Shown: one piece after another, positions 12,031-23,795 of the stretch | Numbering within the stretch: the stretch's first letter is position 1 | Layout: the number at the start of each line of letters is the position of its first letter | NCBI RefSeq assembly: GCF_037975245.1 | Contig: NC_092575.1 | Coordinates: 8,650,001-8,714,000 of the forward strand | Source: Apostichopus japonicus | Lineage: Eukaryota; Echinodermata; Holothuroidea; Aspidochirotida; Stichopodidae | Length of the DNA stretch: 64,000 nt | Direction of reading: 5' to 3' | The notes under the pieces: model-generated | What the model saw: the letters and a program-made list of their open reading frames with translations, nothing else | Databases searched by the model: none | What the model was told of the DNA's origin: nothing | Position numbers and translations under genes: made by a program

Positions 12031-13129
12031 TGCATACAGGCTTCGTCCCTCCCTTGGCAATTACTCGCTACACGCCTGTTCGAATTTGTAAAGCAAAGAG
12101 CAGATATAACATCATATCAGTGAGCATTGAAATGCCTGTTCCACGATGAACAGCCTCAAAAACTGTCTATGTGTGTAGTCGAAGGCGTAGCCCAATTGGA
12201 TTTGGGGCTGTAACGACTTGCCCGAAAAAAAGCCAAAATTTTTCGCACGCTTTGCGCGCGTTCAACATATCGATGCCAGTATCATATAAGCAAGCATTGG
12301 TCATTACATTGCATGGCATCGTGTACCTTATGGTCCGTGAAAGTAGCACAGTATACCGCCGGATGCTAATGTAAGCAACCAAATGTCTTATGTAGATAGA
12401 GAAAAAGCATACAGATCCATTTATGTCAAAATCTCTTTTACAGTAGTAATGTCGGCCAATCTTAGAACTTTATTTTAATTACCAAGGAGATCATTTTTAA
12501 GCTATTCATTGCTATTTATTTTTCTCTCAGTAGGTGCCCGAAAAAAATGGGAAAAAATTTGGTTGCGGGGGGGGGGGGGACTGCTGCCCCGCCTCCTACG
12601 GGACCTACGACTATAGTGTTCGGTTTCGGTATACCTGATATCGGAAATATCTGGTATTTTTCATTTCCTTCAACGAAGTTTTATAATAGCCATAATAAGA
12701 GGTTTTAATATTTGTACACCAATAAATTAACTGTGTCTGAATTTTCGAAAATTTCCTCACCGACATTCTTCATCACACTTTCCTCTACTCGTGCAATTTG
12801 TACCTGTCTATTAGGGGGTGAAGGAGGTTTTTCGCTATTGGTTGTCCATAGATTGAATTTTGTGCAACATTATGGGTATGTTTTGAAGTGATTTTTATTC
12901 ACGAGAAATGTGAATTTTCAAATTCTCAACAAATAATGAGCTTAAAACCTTGAAAAGTGGGGCTTTCGGATATTGTGGGCCGTGACGTAGAATCGCAATG
13001 ATCCATAGGACATGCAATGAGGTCGAACAATGTGTGACTGGTGACAATCTTCAAAAAGGTTATGGATGGAAAAAAAATTGAGAAATACTTGGTTCTCAGG
13101 CAAAAGTGTACATTTGGTTGGTCATTTTC

Positions 13130-13232
13130 AAGCCCGAGAAGTGTCATTTCCGGTGATCTGGGGGTATCAAAACCAGAAATTTTCTTGTACGCTCCGCGCC
13201 AACCGATGGTGGCGCTCCGCTTAGATAGTAAT
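13130..13232 (+). repeat. Shared transposon core, copy 2
   Basis: Same orientation as copy 1 and inside the same composite element. The frame reads KPEIFLYAPRQPMVALRLDS. It ends directly before the GCGCCCCCCGGG right terminus, which places this core subterminally. Confidence 0.8.
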
Positions 13233-13820
13233 TCGCGCCCCCCGGGTTAGAAAATCCTGGATACGCGCCTGAACAAATGTTTAATATGCTTAATTTCCAT
13301 TGAATCCCATAGGCAATTCACATATATATTTGCTCTATGGATGTATATATTCTAACAAGTATTTGTTTAATTTAATAGCTAGGTTCAGAAGTTACCTATG
13401 ATCTACTGGTCCTTGAGTCAGGGATTTTCTTAGTTTTAAAGTGGGCATCCAACATGTTATGCAGGGTGTTTTTCAGCTGTTAAAGAGGATAAAATAATTA
13501 CATAAAAATCCTTCAAGTACAATAAGTACAAATTTATGTAAAACGGCAGTTACATCTTTGATACTATGAAGATTGGATAGGACATCTTATGTGACTAGTT
13601 TTCATATGATATGCATATACATCAATCTTTATAAACTTTTTAAATTCACAGTATTTTCTCTCTCACTTCTTGATCCCAAGTGACATTTTATGGTGCCCGT
13701 TATCAAGCCCGAAGCACTGTTGAAAAGATCAGCGTTGCATGGTGATGGCAGACCGATGCTCAATTGGCAACATAATCATGCGGCAATTAAGTTCCAACTC
13801 TATAGTCAATCCTAGTATCT

Positions 13821-14196
13821 CAAGGGCGTAGGAACCGGGGGGCTGGGGTGGCAGCCCCCCAGTGAAAAATATGGAGGAGCGGAAGTATCATCCCCCCCCC
13901 CCCCCCCCGCTTCGCAAGTCAGAAAACCCCTTTTTCATTTCCAAATGAGAAAAAAAATGTCATTTGGAGCACCAAATTGCATCTAAGGCCAGGTGAAAAT
14001 GCAAAATTATATACAAAATGTAGTGGGTGAGTTGAAGTGTGCTATATTGCACCAAATTGCATCTGAGGCCACCTGGAAATGCAAAATAATTCCAAAGGGG
14101 AGGGGGACACCTCCTCCCCTTAGACCCCTCCCCCAGGCCGGCCATCAGTCTTCAGCCACCCCCCCCCCCACTCAAAAGTACCTTCCTACGCCACTC
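13821..14196. mobile_element. hAT-type MITE with perfect 8-bp target duplication
   Basis: The flanks carry TAGTATCT at 13813-13820 and 14197-14204, an exact 8-bp direct repeat (nine bases if the shared C is counted). The ends are inverted copies of GGCGTAGGAA (13825-13834 against 14183-14192). The 376-bp interior is noncoding, holds long C and G runs, and contains a direct repeat of GCACCAAATTGCATCT...AAATGCAAAAT (about 13969-14007 and 14050-14088). Size, TIR style and duplication length fit a non-autonomous hAT element. Confidence 0.85.
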
Positions 14197-14204
14197 TAGT
14201 ATCT

Positions 14205-15035
14205 TATGTATAAATGCAACATATTATCTGAGGTGCATAGTACTATTGATATGTGATACATACTGCACCTCAAAACCGATATTTCACTCCACTTACACAA
14301 ATGCACTTACATTAAGTAGATATGTAAGGATGATGTTACCTCAATTGATACTGGTTGTGCACCAAACAACTATCCCTTCTTCTCACGTTTTCTGGTAATG
14401 AAGTCTTGTGTCTTTGTGACCTAGAAAAAATACATGAAAACATGAAAGACAAAATACAAGGAAAAATAAATTTCCTATTATAACTCAATAGCACAAATCT
14501 AAAAAATGGCCAGAAAAGTTCAGTTATGTTTGAGTTTCAGTTTCTGATATGTTGACAATCACACAGTACATATATTATTAATTAATTATTTCTGACGTAA
14601 ATGGTAGCGCAAAATATGTACACTTTAGAAAAGTCTACAAGAAAACAAAATAACATATTTCTCAATTTTCTCTACATGCTAATAAGCAAGTTTGGCTACT
14701 GTTTTGAAGACATTTTCATGATTTTTTTCTTTTTTACAAATTTAATAAACGTTTCAAGAGTTGAAAACTCTGCTGTGAAATTAAGGCAAAAAACTGATGT
14801 ATACAATTATAATCAATAATGCCAAGTGATTATGATAAATGCTAGTTGAAGCTACCACTAGAAAGAAACAGATAGAGCAACAGACTTACAAGATAGTTTC
14901 ATTCATAATATCTTCAAGGTACCTGAGTACAGCTGGAAACTGGAAAGTGAACACAAAAATGTTTTTATATCATATGCAGTAAATTTCAGTTATACTCTAT
15001 CTACATAAAGCAAAATTGTGCTATATATGTAGATT
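14205..15035. other. Unassigned A+T-rich stretch
   Basis: No credible ORF or repeat edge. The 72-codon open frame at 14601 has biased Phe/Asn/Lys composition and no motif. Confidence 0.5.
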
Positions 15036-15039
15036 GCAG

Positions 15040-15230
15040 TGGGGGATCCAGGATTTCGCCGAAGGGGGGGCAGATGGGAAATGCCTAATCGTCGTCCTGG
15101 GGGAGGGGTCTAAGGGGAGTGGGTACCCCCTCCCCTTTGGGAAATTTCACAAAATATGGAGGTCCTCGGTGCAATCTGGTGCTACTTTTCGTGAAAGTTT
15201 GGAGTAAAATTTATTCCCAATAAATCATGT
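15040..15230. mobile_element. hAT-like terminus fragment
   Basis: Begins CAGTGGGGGATCCAGGATTTCGCC at its left edge and continues with the G-rich, GGGGAGGGG/CCCCTCCCC-rich sequence seen in the 13821-14196 element. It also contains GGTGCAATCTGGTGC, an inverted relative of that element's GCACCAAATTGCA repeat. No matching right end is visible, so it is probably truncated. Confidence 0.55.
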
Positions 15231-15467
15231 ATTCATGGTTTGCCGGGCATATATTTGCAATTTCGAGCAATTAGCTGGGATTTACGTCTTTGGGGAGTAG
15301 GTGGTGATGCAAACTACTTTTTACCAGGCTACTCCAGGCCATTTCATCTTGGATGCCCCCTTCCAGATGGAGACTATTGATGCAGTAAGAGTGCCCCTCT
15401 CACCTTCACTTTATCAGAATGATGGTGTACTCGTTTTGCAAATTCATTTTTCAAAAAATTACATGCA

Positions 15468-15640
15468 CAGTGGCGTAGCTAGGATTTTTTGAGTGGGGGG
15501 GGGCATGGGGGGCTGTTCTTTCTTGTGGGGGGGGGCGGAGGTTACTATCTAAGCGGAGCGCCACCTTGGTTGGCGAGGAGCGTACAGAGAAAATTTGAGA
15601 TTTCAGCACCCCCCAGATCGCAGGAGATGGCACCTGTGAG
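15468..15640 (-). mobile_element. CAGTGGCGTAGCTAGG terminus plus shared core, copy 3
   Basis: Left terminus CAGTGGCGTAGCTAGG at 15468, then a G-rich tract. From 15542 the reverse complement of the shared core follows: ACTATCTAAGCGGAGCGCC, GGTTGGCG and GAGCGTACA...GAAAATTT. On the minus strand the core frame reads KSQIFSVRSSPTKVALRLDS. Its adjacency to a terminus again shows that the core is subterminal. Confidence 0.7.
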
Positions 15641-16062
15641 GCAAAATAGCAACCAAAAAGATGTGCAACTTTGGTGACAGGAATGCAAAAAAAGTTTTTT
15701 CTCTTTCATGCTGACTGGCCTTGCCAACTCAGCCAGACTTTTAATTTGAGGGTAATTGACATCATTTGTCGTTTGAAGCTGTCAAGGCCTTTCTCCCAAC
15801 TCAAACCCCTTTGGGCTACCGGTAGGTTTGCAGGATATGCCCACATGTGGACTTAAATAGCATTAGAGGAAGGGGATGAAAGACTAACACGCATCGATGT
15901 TTCGGTAATGGGTCACATTGGTGGCTCGGTGCTAATTAGGCCATTTTTGGGGGTTTCTTGAGGCAGCTGTCATCAGAATCTGGGTTTTTGTGCCAATCGA
16001 TGACCGTTAACATGTATTGGTATGTAAATTTCTTCTTCATATATCTAGCAACACTCTAAAAA

Positions 16063-16271
16063 CAAATGAGTGGATTTCATTCCATTGGAGTGATCACTCG
16101 GCGCACTTCAAATTAAGAGTGAAATTTAACTCTATTGGAGTTAACCCTCACTCCTAATATGAGTGAATATAACTCTATTAGGAGTTAAGATTTACTCCAA
16201 TGGAGTGGAAATTCACTCTTATACCGGAATGTGCTCAGTGATCACTCCCATGGAGTGAAATTCACCTATGT
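16063..16271. mobile_element. Palindromic MITE-like element (GAGTGA/TCACTC rich)
   Basis: The left half (ATGAGTGGATTTCATTCCATTGGAGTGATC...) is mirrored by the right half (GATCACTCCCATGGAGTG then AAATTCACC) with modest mismatch. Inner blocks such as AGAGTGAAATTTAACTC also have inverted partners, so the whole roughly 205 bp folds on itself. ACTCCAATGGAGT-type small palindromes recur throughout. There is no ORF and no clear target duplication. Confidence 0.7.
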
Positions 16272-16553
16272 TTTTATCAGTACAGTACAGTGCATATCAT
16301 CATAGACGTACGTACAGCGTACGTTCGTATATCAGACGCACTCGATACCCACGATACGATACGGTCCTGGAGAAACTATTTCCACTCATCATTTTTAAGG
16401 CGATACAGTAGTGAGTATTGAACAAGCACAGCCGCATGTTTGCAGGAATTTCAGAATTCCCAATATTTTATATCTCTACCAGTAGTGAAAATCATGTTTC
16501 GACAGTTTCGTGGGCATAAAAAAGTTGTTTTGTGGAATATTCAATGACATATC

Positions 16554-16720
16554 AGGGGCGGATGCAAGATTTGTGACAGGGGGTGTCTGAGTGGTCCAGC
16601 CGCGCCTGAACGTAAGACTATCTAAGCGGAGCGCCGTCATCGGTTGGCGCAGAGCGTACAAGAAAATTTTTGGCTTTACAAACCCCCCAGATGGCCGAAA
16701 ACGGCACTTCCCGAGTATTC
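16554..16720 (-). mobile_element. CAGGGGCGGATGCAAG terminus plus shared core, copy 4
   Basis: Left terminus CAGGGGCGGATGCAAG at 16554. Then from 16617 the inverted core: ACTATCTAAGCGGAGCGCC, GTCATCGGTTGGCGC, AGAGCGTACAAGAAAATTTT and CCCCCCAGATGGCCG. The minus-strand frame reads KPKIFLYALRQPMTALRLDS. The right end is not identified. Confidence 0.7.
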
Positions 16721-16893
16721 TAAGCAGCATGTACCTAGCCTGAAAATATGGATCTCATGTCTGCAATTTCTCAATTGATGAGAAAAAAACAATCTATGAA
16801 ATATGGTATTACATATCAGATGAGTTGAGATGATACAAAAATCATAATGCCTTTAGCCCCCAATCCCCTCCCGTTCCGTCACCACTGTTTGAT

Positions 16894-16960
16894 GCAGGGC
16901 CGGATCCAGGATTCTGGAAGGGTGAGGGGTCTGCTCATGAAAAATTCGTTAGCGCATCCT
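16894..16960. mobile_element. CAGGGCCGGATCCAGG terminus
   Basis: A hAT-like left terminus immediately upstream of the RTE element. A matching inverted terminus CTGGATCCGCGCCTG ends at 20371, downstream of the RTE. The pair could be one element split by RTE insertion, but the flanks (GTTTGATG and CATATATT) do not form a target duplication. Confidence 0.5.
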
Positions 16961-16964
16961 AGCA

Positions 16965-19900
16965 GCCTACCGCTCTGTAACCTCACCGCCCAAAAAAATT
17001 CGAACACCACCTCAATTTTGAAACTGTTCGGTCTGAAAATTGAGATCGTTAGGCGAGGTACATGGTGTTCCACCATGAAGAGCAGCCCGGCAACTGCCAC
17101 CGATTACCAGCCACCGTGCTTCGCGGTTAGCCTTTCAGGCAGAAGCTAAGGGAGACAACCCCGACAGAAAACCTGAAGAAGGCAACGGGAAACCACCTCA
17201 GTATCTTCCCAAGACGCTCATGAAATGCAAACTCATAGTAACCCCGAAAGTGACGTTAGCAGCCCCAGCTTCTTAAGCGGTGCTGTGTCCGGCAGGGGAG
17301 GGGATAGGGCTTCCCAGGTCGTCATTCTGCGAAACCCTTATCACGGATATATGAAAATAGCAACTTGGAACATTAGAAGCTTAATGAAGCCAGAAACACT
17401 AGAAAGCCTGAAAAGGGAAATGACCAGCTATAAAGTTAACATCATAGGACTCACGGAGGTAAGATGGCATGGAACAGGTGACATCTGGAGTGATTACTAC
17501 AAGATAATTTACTCGGGAGGACAGGAGAGCCAAAGAGGAGTAGCATTCATGATGGATAAGGAGTCAGCAAAGTGTGTAAAAAGAGTGGAGTGTATAAGTG
17601 ATCGACTCATGATGGTGCAACTCAGTGCAGAACCGGTCGACATGATGATACTTTGTGTCTACATGCCGACATCTGCCTATAACGACGAAGATGTAGAGGT
17701 CATCTATGAACAGATAGAAGATTTGATAACAAGCGGAAGAGGAAATGAGTATTTGGTGATCATGGGAGACTGGAATGCTGTTGTAGGAGAGGGAAAGGAG
17801 GAAAATGTCGTTGGAAGCTATGGATTAGGGAAAAGGAACAACAGAGGGAACATGGTGGTCGACTTCTGCAAGAGGAACAAGTTAGCAGTCATGAACACTT
17901 GGTTCAAACATCCAGAAAGAAGGCGGTACACTTGGAAAGCGCCAGGGGATATAAGAAGATTTCCAGCTGGACTACATCATGATAAGGCAGTGCTACCGGA
18001 ACAGTGTCAAGAATGCTCACACTTTTCCTGGAGCAGATGTAAACAGTGACCATAACTTGGTGTATATGAAGATCAGGCTGAAATTGAAGCGACTCAAACA
18101 AGCAACGAGGCAGGTGAAATGGAACCGGGATGCATTGAAAGACCCAGCAGTAAGAGAGAAGTTCAGCGCTGATGTCGTAGACAAAATCCAAGTTGGAACC
18201 GATAGCACAACCGAAGAAAAATGGAAAACGTTGAAAGTGGCCATACTTGAAAGTGCGACATAAAATGTGGGGAAAGAGCAGAGGAGACCGGCAAAGAAAC
18301 CATGGATCACCAAACAGATGATTGAATTGATGGATCAGCGAAAGAGATGGAAGAGTATAAACACAGAGGCAGGGCACAAAGAGTACAGACGGCTGAACAA
18401 CAAGCTTCGAAGGGAGACGGATCGGGCGAGAGAACGGTGGCTAACAAAACAGTGCGAAGAAATTGAAAACTTAGATCAATCAGGACGAATGGACATCATG
18501 TACAAGAAAGTGCAACAACTAACTTCAAACAAGGGAAACTATAATAATACCCAGGTATTGGAAGATAAACATGGAAGGATGCTAACTGAAGCTGAGCCAA
18601 TTAAAGCAAGGTGGATAGAATACATAGAAGATCTGTATGGAAAGTCTGAAAAACCAAATGAGCTCCCCTTGGAGGAAGAACAACACATACAAATTGATGA
18701 CATCGGACCGGACCTATTGGAAAGCGAGTTAAGAGCGGCGATAACCAGACTGAAAGGAGGAAAAGCGGAAGGAGAAGATGGCATCCTCGCCGAATTCATA
18801 GCAGCCTTAGACAAGGGAGCACAGAGAGAATTTTTCAACATCTGTATGGATATTTACCAAGGCGGTAAATGGCCTTGATGATTTCTGCAGAAGCATTCTC
18901 GTGCCATTGCAGAAGAAGAAGAATACAACTAAGTGTGAAGAACATCGAACTATCAGTCTAATATCCCATGCATCAAAAGTTCTCCTACATGTGCTCACAA
19001 CCAGACTGGAGAAACATGCCAACGAATGGATAGGAAGAGATCAATTTGGATTTAGAAAAGGCTGTGGAACTAGGGAGGCGATTGGAGTTATGAGAGTACT
19101 AAGTGAGCGCGGCATAGAATTCAATCAAGATGTGTTTGTCTGTTTTGTGGACTTCGAGAAGGCCTTTGACCGGGTAAACTGGAGCAAGTTAATGGAGATT
19201 CTAAAGAAGATTGGTATAGACTGGAGGGACAGAAAGCTCATCGCCGAGTTGTACATGAAGCAGACAGCGGTAGTAAGAACTACCATGGGCAAAACAAAAT
19301 CAGCCACAATAGGGAGAGGAGTGAGACAAGGATGTCTTGTCTCCAGTCCTATTTAACATCTACGCAGAAGCCATGATAATTGACGCACTTGATGAAATTC
19401 AAGAAGGAATACAAGTTGGAGGACAATGGATAAAGTCGGTACGTTTTGCAGATGACCAGGCAATGTTAGCAAGCACGGAGGCTGGACTTCAACGTATGAT
19501 GGAGAATACCAACAGAGTTGTCAACCAGTATGGGATGAGGATTAACATCAAGAAAACGAAAGTCATGAAGATTGGAAGGGAACAAAGGAGAGTTCACATA
19601 GAGATAGAGGGGAAGGAACTTGAACAGGTCAGACACTTCAAATATCTTGGTAGTCTACTGGCGGAAGATGGATATTGTGAAACCGAAATCAGAGCAAGAG
19701 TGGCAATGGCCAAGGAAACTTTCAAACTACACAACTCTCTTTTTACTGCTAGTCTTGAGTTACAATTAAAGAAGAGACTAATGAAATGTTTTGTGTGGAG
19801 TGTATTCCTGTATGGCTCAGAAACCTGGACACTAAGGAAAGAGGACAGAAAAAGAATAGACGCATTGGAGATGTGGCTATGGAGAAAGTCTGAGAACATA

Positions 19901-20219
19901 AAGTGGTCAGACAGGGTCACAAATGAGGAAGTTCTACAGAGGGTTGGTGAGGTCCACAGGCTGGGAGAAACTATTAAGCTGAGAACGAAAAGGTGGATTG
20001 GGCACATCTTGAGACATGACGGACTACTGAAAGATGTGCTTGAAGGTAGAATGAACGGGAAGCGACCAAGAGGGAGAAAGAGAATAATGTTGATGGATGA
20101 TATCAGAGATGGTAGAAATTATTATCACTATGAAGAGGAATGCAGAAGAGCGGTTATTATGATTTTGTGTTTGGTGAGGGACCTGCCTTAAGGCAGATCA
20201 CCTTTAGAGAGAGAGAGAG
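16965..20219 (+). mobile_element. RTE-type LINE, near full length
   Basis: Non-LTR retrotransposon of about 3.2 kb. A noncoding 5' region (about 16965-17340) includes GGCAACGGGAAACCACCTCA, a segment I associate with RTE-like leaders. One long EN-RT coding region follows, then a very short tail and a GA microsatellite (20201-20219). Short 3' UTRs ending in simple repeats are usual for RTE elements. The reading frame is disturbed at only a few places, so this is one of the younger insertions in the window. No target duplication was found. The 5' boundary is approximate. Confidence 0.85.
17351..20191 (+). pseudogene. RTE endonuclease-reverse transcriptase, broken ORF
   Basis: The apurinic-type endonuclease starts at ATG 17351 (MKIATWNIRSL). 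It carries GLTEVRWHG (about 17447), the GDWNAV box (about 17765) and the terminal SDHN (from 18045), covering all main catalytic motifs. RT follows: KGGKAEGEDGI (about 18755), RDQFGFRKGCGTREAI (about 19036), motif A CFVDFEKAFDRV (about 19141), motif B GVRQGC (about 19319), catalytic FADD (about 19447), KYLGSLL (about 19640). The RTE/BovB-style C-terminus has DALEMWLWRKS (about 19863), RWIGHILRHDG (about 19991) and KRPRGRKR. It is inactivated by frameshifts near 17962, 18876 and 19336, and by an in-frame TAA at 18261-18263. The first two look like single extra T bases. Residues that matter for catalysis otherwise look intact. Confidence 0.88.
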
Positions 20220-20318
20220 GCATTTTTGGCACGTGTATCACGCGTGCACACTATAGTTCATTTGACGGAAAAGACACACCTGGCTGACTTGTAAGGATAA
20301 CCGCTTTTCTGACGTCCT

Positions 20319-20371
20319 ACATGTTTAAGGGTCCGGACCCCCTGGACCCCCCCCCCTGGATCCGCGCCTGC
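20319..20371. mobile_element. hAT-like right terminus
   Basis: C-rich sequence ending CTGGATCCGCGCCTG at 20371, the inverted form of the CAGG..GGATCCAGG family terminus. GGTCCGGACCC forms a small palindrome at its left edge. Confidence 0.55.
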
Positions 20372-20714
20372 ATATATTCATTTGACTCGAGGCAATATAT
20401 GAAAACCTGATACCTCGGCTCTGTACAAACGGAGCCAATCTTTTGATAGATTGTTGCGCTAGGTGGAAGCACTGAACATATTTTCAGCAGATATCGATAT
20501 CGCGCAGCACAACAAGGTTCGTGGTATATGGTCGCAATCGTCGCATCGACCATTGCCATGCCATGCTGTGTGACCATTCTCATGATTACTACAGATATTG
20601 TATTTTCTTATTCTGCCAGATGCAGACGATAATTGTGTACCTATATTTCCCAAATTATTGAACCAAAATATAGGTGAATCGCACTTATTTTTATTTTTTA
20701 ATTTTTTTACAACA

Positions 20715-20900
20715 TTTTTTTTACCCCATTCCCAGTGGGGGGGAGCAGTGGGGGGCCAGCCTATTTCATGGGGGCCTCGGTCCCCAGGCCCCCCGTAGCT
20801 ACGCCACTGATCACACATGGGGCCCTTTCCCTCGAACGCGGTAAAAAAAAATCAGGATTTTCAAAAGGGGGGGCCTGGGCCCCCCTGGATCCGCCCCTGG
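20715..20900. mobile_element. Two adjacent hAT-like right termini
   Basis: One terminus ends CCGTAGCTACGCCACTG near 20811, inverted relative to the terminus at 15468. A second ends CTGGATCCGCCCCTG near 20899. Both are preceded by G/C-rich tracts. The matching left ends are not identified. Confidence 0.55.
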
Positions 20901-21183
20901 ATTGGGTCATCATGTATGATTCAGTACAAGTAGTGGAGATTAAAAGCTTGTCAAATTCTATAAAGTCACTTGTTCATCATTAGTGAACGTATGAATATGT
21001 CAGCATAAGAAACCAGAAAGCCAGTGGGTTTATTGTGATTCCTTGCCAATTGAGATTATAATCCCAAGCTTTCGTCATTGTTGATTAAATTGATCAGCAA
21101 CGTTCTTTCACTGACTGTGGTCCTACCTACTAAATTTGTTAACTTACCCTGTTTACAATCTATTTTTAGCACAAATCAACTCA

Positions 21184-21950
21184 AGCCCTGCCTCCTCATA
21201 AATTTGGATAATATCACATTGAACATACTTGATCATGTACCAGCTATCTACCAACACTTTCACACAAAGTATGATTCAATTCTGAAAATTTGTACATTTG
21301 ACCCTGTGACCTCATTAATATTGTTGATATGAGCACCAAAATCAAACGAACTCTTGTACGTAATATGGGGCATATATTTACCAGAAATGATTTCAATCCA
21401 ACTTGTCGTTGTTCAGTTACTGTATTTACAAGCTATTTTAGTGAAAATATACTTAAGCGCCGCCCCCTTATAAATATGCATAATATCAACTTTGAACATA
21501 TATTACCATGTTTCCACTATCTACCAACACATTAATACTAACTATGAATAAATTCTGACTTTCGGTTGCGGAGCTCTTAGCATTTGAAGATATTTTCGTT
21601 TGACCTGTGACCTCATTATTATTCATGAAATGAGCACCAACATCAATAGGGTTCATCTACTCACTATGGCGCATCAATCTATGTACCAAGTATGACTTCA
21701 ATCCAACTTGTCGTTGTTCAGTAACCGTGTTTACAAGCTATTTCAGTGAAAATAAACTTAAGCCCCACCCCTAATAAATATGCATAATATCAATTTTGAA
21801 CATATATTACCATGTACCCGCTATCTATACCAACATATTAATACCAAGTATAACTAAATTCTTATTTTTGGTTACGGAGTTATTAGCATTTGAAAAATCT
21901 ATAGGCTTCTTCTACTCGTATGGTGCATCTATGTACCAAGTATTTTAATT
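21184..21950. repeat. Tandem repeat of about 300 bp, three diverged units
   Basis: Recurring landmarks include CTTAAGCCCC(A/G)CC...TAAATATGCATAATATCAA (about 21184 degenerate, 21453, 21759), GACC(C)TGTGACCTCATTA (21299, 21602), and ATGAGCACCAA.ATCAA (about 21329, 21631). Two junctions give spacings near 305 bp. The first unit is shorter and more diverged. The segment is noncoding with no inverted ends, so it is probably an old tandem or element-internal repeat family. Confidence 0.8.
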
Positions 21951-22262
21951 AATTGATTTTAATTAATTTTTAATTGATTTAATTTATTGTTTTAACACAT
22001 AGTAATACAAGGTGAACAAGACAATATAACTGCAAATAAGTAAATATGTGAAAGGATGTAAACTAAGAAACCCTTGTGGGCTTAATCGAATAGAGTACTC
22101 CCATCAAAGAAAATGGAAAACCTTAACACCTAAAAAAAGAAGTAGAACCCCCCCCCCAAAAAAAAAACAGATAACCTTAACACAAGACAAATAACACTAC
22201 CCCCCCCCCCAACCACCACCACCTACTCCCACCCCTTACAACGGATACAATCAATAATTCAT

Positions 22263-22320
22263 AAACGTTCATGTATGACTTCAATCCAACATGCCATTGT
22301 TGAGTTATCGTGTTTACGAG
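22263..22320. repeat. Detached fragment of the ~300-bp repeat
   Basis: TGTATGACTTCAATCCAAC..GCC.TTGTTGAGT and ..CGTGTTTACGAGC match the part of the 300-bp repeat found near 21690-21740. It lies about 300 bp beyond the main block, separated by A-rich and C-rich low-complexity sequence. Confidence 0.7.
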
Positions 22321-22337
22321 CCGAGGGCGTCACATGT

Positions 22338-23512
<1,175 letters not shown>

Positions 23513-23795
23513 GATGATGACGTCACTTCTTCATTGCATATCTAAAGGTTGAGGTTAATCAACTCTTATATCAATTTTAATCATTCAGCCAAAACATCAT
23601 GTTCTTATTAATAACATATAAACAACAGAGAGCATCGTTGGATGACATTGAGCACCATCTGTTCTTGACACATTTGTACATGCATTGTTAACATGTCATG
23701 TGAGGGCTATAAAATGTCTTATTTTTCCCATTGAGTTAGGTGTTACATCTGATGGAACTGATCTAATAGTCGGTAGGTTAGACTACAAAGTCCAG

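Larger units (their letters stand above)
11350..13271. mobile_element. Composite hAT-like element with CAGG(T/C)GCGTATCCAGG ends
   Basis: The left end CAGGTGCGTATCCAGG (11350-11365) is mirrored at the right end by CCTGGATACGCGCCTG (13256-13271), one mismatch in 16. GCGCCCCCCGGGT(T)A-AGAAAA follows near both ends. The flanks carry a 5-bp AACAA direct repeat (11345-11349, 13272-13276) rather than the 8 bp expected for hAT, so the family call is tentative. The interior is itself composite: another element-like terminus (CAGTGACAGATCAAGGATT) starts at 11599, and two copies of a shared roughly 100-bp core lie at 11926 and 13130. No transposase-like ORF is visible. Confidence 0.6.
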
